The notes beneath the pieces are model-generated. The model was not told the origin of the DNA and ran no database searches. It was given only the letters and a program-made list of their open reading frames with translations. A DNA stretch of 64,000 bases from Malacoplasma iowae (GTDB lineage: Bacteria; Bacillota_I; Bacilli_A; Mycoplasmatales; Mycoplasmoidaceae), in assembly GCF_900660615.1 (NCBI RefSeq), contig NZ_LR215023.1, forward strand, positions 496,001 through 560,000, read 5' to 3'. How positions within the stretch are numbered: position 1 is the stretch's first letter; the number at the start of each line of letters is the position of its first letter. This document shows, piece after piece, positions 58,002 through 64,000 of the stretch. Made by a program: the position numbers and the translations under genes.

Positions 58002-59070
58002 TAAAAAGTGTAAGGGTTGTGGACAGTTTTTTTCAAATGATATAAATAGTCCATCATATGTTATGAACCCAACAGAAAAAACATTATATTGTAAAAGATG
58101 TTTTCAAATAAAACACTATAAAAAAATTAATAATGATAATGTTGATGAAAAACATATTATTGATGTAATAAACAAAATAGATATAAAAGATAATTTTTTA
58201 ATAATAATTGTTGATTTATTTGATATTTATAATACATTGATAGAACAATATAAAGATTATAGAAACAAAATTATAGTTGTTAACAAACTTAATGCTTTAC
58301 CAAAGAAATTTAACTCAAATATAACTTTAGAAAAAATAAGTAAAATAGTTGATTCTAAAAACATTTTGTACAAAGATATAATTTTATATGACTCAATTGA
58401 ACACATTAACATTAATAGAATATATAAGTATATAAAAGATGCTTCAAAAAATAAAAAAATAACATATGTATTTGGAAAAACAAATACAGGTAAATCATCT
58501 TTAATAAATGCATTACTTAGATTAAACAAAGAAAAAGAACTCTTAACAGTTAGTCCATATAAAAATACAACACTTAATTTATCAAAAATTTTAATTGAAA
58601 AAAATACAATAATTGATACACCTGGTATCCCAAATCATGACTCTATTTTAAATTTTGTTTCAAACAAAGATATAGATAAATTAAATAACAATATTAAATT
58701 TGTTTCTAAAAATTTTCAAATAAAAAATAATAATCAAACTTATTTTATAGAAGGTTTATGTTATCTGAATGCTAAATCAATATATGAAAATGCTAGTATT
58801 AACTTTTATGTTAAACAAAACATAAAAGTTCATAGTACAAAATTTGATAAAATTGATAATGTGTTGAAAAACCAAAATAAAATATTTAATATTGTTTTAA
58901 ATCAAAAAGATATAAAATTTACTAAGCATTCATATAAACTAAATATAAATGTTAAATATAATATTTTTCTTAATGGTTTGTGTTTGGTATCACTAAAAAA
59001 TATTGAAATCATTGACATATATTTACCTGAAAAAATTAATGTTTATATTACAGATAATGCTGTGATATAG
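57979..59070 (+). CDS. yqeH: Circularly permuted GTPase YqeH
   Basis: Ribosome biogenesis GTPase for the small subunit. 363 aa. N-terminal Zn finger CKGCGQFF ... YCKRCFQIKH; then the permuted G motifs: NKLNALP (G4) first, GKTNTGKSSLINALL (G1) after it, IIDTPG (G3) last, then the C-terminal domain. Overlaps yqeG by 23 bases, which suggests translational coupling. Several ATG codons are in frame (57967, 57979, 57982); I chose 57979 for the spacing to GGAA. The G4 motif is NKLN rather than NKxD, which could relax guanine selectivity. Confidence 0.92.
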   Translation: MMKSNYYNKKCKGCGQFFSNDINSPSYVMNPTEKTLYCKRCFQIKHYKKINNDNVDEKHIIDVINKIDIKDNFLIIIVDLFDIYNTLIEQYKDYRNKIIVVNKLNALPKKFNSNITLEKISKIVDSKNILYKDIILYDSIEHININRIYKYIKDASKNKKITYVFGKTNTGKSSLINALLRLNKEKELLTVSPYKNTTLNLSKILIEKNTIIDTPGIPNHDSILNFVSNKDIDKLNNNIKFVSKNFQIKNNNQTYFIEGLCYLNAKSIYENASINFYVKQNIKVHSTKFDKIDNVLKNQNKIFNIVLNQKDIKFTKHSYKLNINVKYNIFLNGLCLVSLKNIEIIDIYLPEKINVYITDNAVI

Positions 59071-59081
59071 AAAGGAAGACT

Positions 59082-60125
59082 ATGAGCAAGAAAAAACTTA
59101 TTATCTTTGGTGGTTCATTTGATCCAATTCATAAAGGACATTTAAAAATTGCAATCAAAGCTTTTAAAAAAATAAAAGCTAATAAACTATTTTTTGTTCC
59201 TTGTAAAAACCATCCTCAAAATAAACACCTTAGTGCTTCTGATCAACAAAGAGTTGACATGATAAAGTTAATGATAAAAGGTATTAATAATTTTGAAATA
59301 TGTGAATATGAATTAGGGTTAAATGATGTTTCTTACACATTGAATACTATTAACTTTTTTAAGCAAGAATATCAAGATTATGATTTATATTTATTAATTG
59401 GTTATGACCAATTAAAAAATTTTAAATCATGACATGAATACAAACAAATTTTAGAATCAGTTAAATTAATTTGTCATAAAAGAAAAATTGAAAAAGATTC
59501 AATTATTCCTCATGATATTCCTTTTATAAAAATTGGAATGTGAAATATTAATGCTAATTCTTCATCGTTGAAAATATACCCAAAAAGCAAATTCCTTGAT
59601 AAAGAAGTTGAAAAATATATAAATGAAAATGGTGTATATGCTATTGATCGTTTAAAAACTGTTATGGGTGAATATAGATTAGAACATTCTATTAGAGTGG
59701 CAGAACTTGCAAAACAAATTGCTAAAGAAAACAAGTATTACACTTTGTTAAATAAAGCATATGTCGCAGGTCTTTATCATGATTATGCCAAAGAATTTAA
59801 AGAAGATGTTGTGTTAAAATATGCCAAAAAATTAAAAATTAAAAAATTTCCTTCATGAAAAGTTCTTCATGGTCCTGTTGGAGCTTACGTTTTAAGAAAA
59901 AGATATAACATTGATGATTACCAAATTTTAACAGCTATTAAAAACCATGTAATTCCTGAAGATAAATCAATTCTTGTTAAGATTGTTTATTGTGCTGACA
60001 AGTTGGATGTTCGTGTTGATGGTGAATTACCAGAAAGAAATAAATTAATTAAAATATGTAAAAAAGATATTAATGAAGGTTTTGATTTAGTTGTTAATAA
60101 ACTAAAGGAAATTTATGAAAACTAA
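59082..60125 (+). CDS. nadD: NadD (nicotinate-nucleotide adenylyltransferase) fused to YqeK HD domain
   Basis: 347 aa. Residues 1-190 are NadD: GGSFDPIHKGHL (10-21) with the HxGH motif, and SSSLKIYP in place of the usual ISSTxIR. Residues 190-347 are a YqeK-like HD phosphohydrolase (diadenosine tetraphosphate hydrolase type): EHSIRVAELAKQ, GLYHDYAKE (metal His-Asp), LHGPVGAYVL, IKNHVIPE and YCADKLDVRV. NadD and YqeK are neighbours in Firmicutes and are fused in several mollicutes. ATG 59082 after AAAGGAAG. The gene overlaps mtnN by 11 bases. Role: NAD synthesis, plus clearing of alarmone-like dinucleotides. Confidence 0.93.
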
Positions 60126-60840
60126 AATCATTGGTATTATAGTTGCTTTAGAGGATGAATTACATAAATTTAAATCTATTTTTTTAAATAGCTTTAATGT
60201 TCATGTTTCTTTAAAACAAAAGTTTTACATAACATATCTTAATGACAATATGTTTGTTTTTGTTTTTTCAGGTGTTGGTAAAACAAATGCTGCAATGACA
60301 ACATTGAATTTAATTAAAACATTTAACCCTAAAGCAATTATAAATGTTGGGTCTTGTGGATCTCCAAATAAAGAATCATTTATAAAAGATATTTATTTAA
60401 TAAATGATTTTTATCATTTAGATGTTGATGCAACAGCATTTCAATATGAATTAGGGCAAACACCAAAAGAATTACCATATTTTTCATCAAGCAACAAACT
60501 TAATGACAAGATAATTAAAATTTTAAAAAGTAATGAATATAAATTTAAAAATGGTAAATGCGGAACAACTGATAGTTTCATTAACAAATTAAATTTTGAA
60601 AAATTTAATAACAAACTTTTTTATATGATGAATTGTCTTGATATGGAATCAGCTTCAATAGCACAAATATGTTTTAAGACAAAAATTATGTTTTCTAGTA
60701 TAAAAATAGTTTCTGATAATTTATTTAATAGTGATTCAAACAATGATGTTCAATTTAATGAAAATTTAAATGATATATCAAAGATGTTAACAAACATTGT
60801 TAAATTGCTAATCAATAATATAGATTTAACTAATAATTAA
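60115..60840 (+). CDS. mtnN: 5'-methylthioadenosine/S-adenosylhomocysteine nucleosidase
   Basis: Splits MTA or SAH into adenine and the thioribose compound. 241 aa. Motifs: FSGVGKTNAAMTT, INVGSCGS, DVDATAFQYELGQTP, CGTTDSFI, LDMESASIAQ and the catalytic Asp in KIVSDN. ATG 60115 lies inside the end of nadD, with AAAGGAA 5 bases upstream, so translation is probably coupled. No other methionine-cycle gene is nearby, as expected for a mycoplasma that only needs to remove SAM by-products. Confidence 0.93.
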   Translation: MKTKIIGIIVALEDELHKFKSIFLNSFNVHVSLKQKFYITYLNDNMFVFVFSGVGKTNAAMTTLNLIKTFNPKAIINVGSCGSPNKESFIKDIYLINDFYHLDVDATAFQYELGQTPKELPYFSSSNKLNDKIIKILKSNEYKFKNGKCGTTDSFINKLNFEKFNNKLFYMMNCLDMESASIAQICFKTKIMFSSIKIVSDNLFNSDSNNDVQFNENLNDISKMLTNIVKLLINNIDLTNN

Positions 60841-60849
60841 TTAAAAAAT

Positions 60850-60920
60850 AAATATCTTAAGTTTATTACAAATATAGATTGCAATTCTTGTTTTGGTAAA
60901 ACTTAAGATATTTTTTTATA
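60850..60920 (+). terminator. Long-loop terminator after mtnN
   Basis: Perfect 15-bp arms AAATATCTTAAGTTT (60850-60864) / AAACTTAAGATATTT (60899-60913), 34-base loop, then TTTTATA. Confidence 0.8.
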
Positions 60921-61089
60921 TCTATAATATGTAAAAAATATTCATGTAATAATAAAAATATAAAAAAAATTATAAAATTTTATTATATACCATAATTTTG
61001 GTTTTTTAACACAAAAATATGCTTTAATATTGAAAATGAATTTTTTTAAACTTATAATAATTTATGTATAGTGTTATCGAGGTATATAT

Positions 61090-63762
61090 ATGGACTTTAA
61101 AAAATTAATTGTTTCTGAAGACAATAAATTGGTTCTAGAAGATTACAACTTAACAAGCGACGATGCTGAAATTCTAGACATTAATAAATCATTAAAAGAT
61201 GTAGCTACTGATGTAGAACTACAAAATTTTATTAAAGAGAATGCTATAGATCAATCAAAAGTTTATTTTATTTGTGTTAAAGAAGATTTTGGAACAAACG
61301 AACAAATCATTGAAAACATTCCTGATGTTAAAAGTATTTATAAAGTAATTAAAAAAGTATTCAAAAAAAATAAAAATGTCTACTTCTTTGTGTACAACAC
61401 TTACTTAAAAAATGATATTGCTCTTAACCCGTCATTAGAAACACCTTCAGTTTTTGAATCTCAAAATGCTGAAGTTAGTGACATAAATAATTATGATGAT
61501 TCATTAAACGCACAAGAACAAGTTGATTATTATGATCAAGAACAATACCAAGATAATTATGTTGATGATGGTCAACAAAATTATGATGAACAACAAAATT
61601 TTGTTAATGATCAAAATGTAGAAGAAAATTATCAAGAACTTGTTCCAGAAAATAATGAATTTGTTACAAATGAAGAAAATAACACTGTTGAATTAAACAA
61701 TTTTGAAAATGTTAATGAATATCAAAATGATGATTTAATGCCTGAACAAGAAGTTATTGTTTCAAATGATGAATTACAAGATGAAACAATTTCATTAAAT
61801 GAAGTTCCAGTTGAAGAAGAAGTTGTTGTTCAAGATGAAATCCCATTTGATCAAGAAGTAGTTATTCAAGAAGAAACACCTATCCAAGAAGAAATGCCTG
61901 TTCAAGATGAAATTTATGTTGAACAAGTTGTTCCAACTGAAGATAATGTTCAATATCAAGAAGATGTTCAAGTTGTAAGTAATGACACTTTAGAAGATAA
62001 TGTTGTTGATTATAGTAGCGAAAACGAAGTTGTTCCTGAAGAAAATTTTGAAGATGTAATTGATAGTAGTTGAGGTGATGAAGTTGAAGTTGTAACACAA
62101 CCAAGCGAACCAGAAGTTATGTTTGCAAATGAATCACCAGCTGAAATTATAGAACCAACTGAAGAAGAAAGTTTAGATATAATTGATCAAACTCAAATTG
62201 AAGATGATATTGATTGAAACAATATTGAAGTAATTGAAACAGATCAAAACCCAGAAGAAGAGATTGTTGAAGTAGAAACTATTCCAGCAAATATTGTTGA
62301 TTCAAATAATGATGATAATTGAAGTGATATGGAATCATCAAATAATGTATTTGATAATGACATAATTGTTTCAAATCAAAGTGAAACTCCAGATGAAATT
62401 AAATCTTTTGATACATTAGAAAGTTTAACTGAGATAACAGATGGATCAATTAGAGATGGATCTAATGAAATTTCAATTCCTGAATCATACTTCGATACTG
62501 AAAACGAAAATCAGCTTTCTTATGAAGATTACAATGAATTCCAAAATGACTATGAATTGAATGTTCATGCATTAAAATCAATTTATGACTTCATTTGAAG
62601 AATGCTAGTATTAAATAACTATAATTTAAAACTAAATGATTTATTATATTTAGCTGTTAACAATTTAGATGCTTTTTCTATTGGACAAAGTGACTTTGTT
62701 AGACAAACAGCAAACAAAGCTGAATCTTTATTTGATCTAATTTTACAATTAGACATTAAATTAGAATTTAACAACTCATTATTCTATATTTATTTAGCAG
62801 AATTCTTTGCTATCAAATCTAATAAAATTATAGTTAACCAAAAATTCTTAAATACATTATCAATCTGAGTTGATAAATCATCTAAAAATAAATTTGTTCA
62901 ACAAGTTGAACAATTTGTAAACTACAGTACTGTTTATAATAAAAAAATTATTTTCTCATACTTTGTAGAATTGGCTAACTTTATAAAAGGGTGCATACCA
63001 TCAATTAAACCAAGTTTATCATTGGTTGATGTTCATAGAATCTTAAGTAATAAATCTAAAAAAGTTAGAGAAGGAAATGTTTTTGGTTTCATAGTTGACA
63101 AAATTAATGAAATTTTTGCAAAAAATGGAATAACAATTGAATCTGAATTAATCGATACTCCAGATAGTATTTTTGGGGATGATAAAGATAAATATTCAGA
63201 TGATGTTGATCAAAACTGAAAAACTCAATTATGTGAATTGTACAAAAGACTTGTATTGAATATTAGAGACTATGTGTTATCTAAAGGTAACAATGAAATG
63301 GATATCTTTAATATTTATATTGATATTAAAGATCTTAGAATGTATCATTCACCAATGGGAGATGTATCAGCTTTATCTCCGTCAACAATCCAATCACTTG
63401 AGTATGATAAAAACTATAGTACTATAGGTGATGCATTTAATAGAACTAACTCAATTGTTCCAAGTCAAAATACAGAAATTGATTATGAAAATTTCACAAG
63501 CTATATTCCACCTGTAATTGAAAGTGGAAATAATAATTTTGACTTATCTGAATTAAGTAATGGAGAAGTAAACATGGAAAAAAAATATATAGATGAAACT
63601 CTTGTTCAACCAGCAGTTCCAAAATTTAGTGCAGCAGAATTAGAAGATTCAATGTCAAAAAGAATTGAAGAATATGAAAAGAAAATTAAACAAAACATTG
63701 AAAGAATAGAAGCTGAAAGAAAACAACTAAGAGAAAAAATGGAAGCTTTAAAAAATCTATAA
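61090..63762 (+). CDS. Large acidic protein, possible cytoskeletal or attachment-organelle component
   Basis: 890 aa, frame continuous with TGA as Trp at seven sites; ATG 61090 after GAGG. Three parts: a folded N-terminal ~115 residues; a very acidic region of Asp, Glu, Gln, Asn and Val (about 130-470) with repeats such as QDEIPF, QEETPIQEEMPVQDE and EVIVSNDE; a helical C-terminal region with no signal or membrane segment, ending in a coiled coil (MSKRIEEYEKKIKQNIERIE and on). Acidic repeat plus coiled coil is the style of the HMW and P65-type proteins of pneumoniae-group attachment organelles, but no specific homologue is recognised. Location in the cytoplasm is inferred. Confidence 0.75.
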
Positions 63763-63767
63763 TAACT

Positions 63768-63905
63768 ATGAAAAATAATTATAGAAGGTCATTATCAAAT
63801 TTAACTAACGACGAAATTAATAAGCACTATTATGAAAGAAAAATTTCTTTTCAGGAAGAATTAAAATCACTAAAAAGAAAAACATCAAAACATACAGAAA
63901 TTTAA
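63768..63905 (+). CDS. Small basic protein (45 aa)
   Basis: ATG 63768, 5 bases after the stop of the acidic protein gene; 45 residues, Lys/Arg-rich, helical, no TGA codon. Sequence begins MKNNYRRSLSNLTNDEINKH. No strong ribosome binding site, so translation would depend on coupling. Real coding status uncertain; the tight spacing and the terminator just after it support it. Confidence 0.45.
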   Translation: MKNNYRRSLSNLTNDEINKHYYERKISFQEELKSLKRKTSKHTEI

Positions 63906-63941
63906 AAAATAATTTGTAAATTTATGTTTTAACAATCTGAA

Positions 63942-63975
63942 AATAGCATTCACTCTAATTTGAGTGAATGCTATT
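63942..63975 (+). terminator. Terminator hairpin used as target by IS copy 5
   Basis: Perfect 14-bp arms AATAGCATTCACTC (63942-63955) / GAGTGAATGCTATT (63962-63975), 6-base loop. By analogy with the other copies it should be duplicated beyond the window. Confidence 0.85.
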
Positions 63976-64000
63976 CCCTAACTGACATGTGAAGTGCAAC
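63976..64000 (-). mobile_element. IS30-family insertion sequence, copy 5, cut by the window edge, opposite orientation
   Basis: The 25 bases CCCTAACTGACATGTGAAGT... are the exact complement of the right end of the other copies, so the element lies on the minus strand and continues past base 64000. Confidence 0.92.

Noticed and set aside
61880-62104. Minus-strand frame over the acidic repeats
   Set aside because: Shadow of the Glu/Gln/Val repeat; Leu/His/Gln-rich nonsense sequence.

Overview
The window comes from a mollicute (mycoplasma). The DNA is very A+T rich, and almost every long gene reads through in-frame TGA codons at conserved tryptophan positions, so TGA codes for Trp (code 4). All gene limits below assume that. 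The mix of gene families (pyruvate dehydrogenase part, GapN, PTS enzyme I, NadD-YqeK fusion, many large paralogous surface proteins, low-complexity cytoskeleton-like proteins) suits the pneumoniae group, perhaps the Malacoplasma penetrans/iowae branch. The species assignment is inference. Nearly all genes lie on the + strand; the exceptions are one tRNA-Gly and the IS copy cut by the right edge.

Layout. 1-2.3 kb: end of the dihydrolipoamide dehydrogenase gene and lplA. 2.6-13.6 kb: five tandem copies of a ~555-aa secreted/surface protein family. The first has a 16-A tract in its promoter and the fifth is split at its start by an IS30-type element. 13.9-17.2 kb: a large exported protein broken by one in-frame TAA, then a two-TM protein with a collagen-like Pro/Gly tail. 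18.5-25.5 kb: MATE transporter, cinA, recA, gapN, ptsI. 25.8-32.5 kb: membrane proteins, a decayed region, tRNA-Gly, a SHOCT-tailed membrane protein, a second MATE transporter, tRNA-Arg. 32.6-46.5 kb: four very large surface proteins in an A-B-A-B order (two-gene module duplicated), the last interrupted by TAA at a conserved Trp-Trp site. 46.6-52.6 kb: ABC ATPase overlapping secA (with a ~420-residue acidic tail), then nagB with a Q/N/Y-rich prion-like tail. 53.8-64 kb: guaB (lacking the CBS module), guaA, yqeG, yqeH, nadD-yqeK, mtnN, and a long acidic protein that may be cytoskeletal.

Four complete 1162-bp copies of one IS30-family element, plus the edge of a fifth in the opposite orientation, are spread through the window. 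In each complete copy the flanking direct repeat (46, 27, 43 and 23 bp) spans an inverted repeat from tip to tip, and in three cases that repeat is a terminator or terminator-like hairpin. This matches the established behaviour of IS1630 of M. fermentans. It means insertion usually duplicates, rather than destroys, the hairpin.

Working together: LpdA, LplA, GapN and PtsI serve sugar and pyruvate metabolism; GuaB and GuaA make GMP; NadD and CinA serve NAD metabolism; SecA exports the many surface proteins that dominate the window. The surface gene clusters show several marks of antigenic diversification: tandem paralogues, a homopolymer in a promoter, single nonsense codons, and IS insertion.
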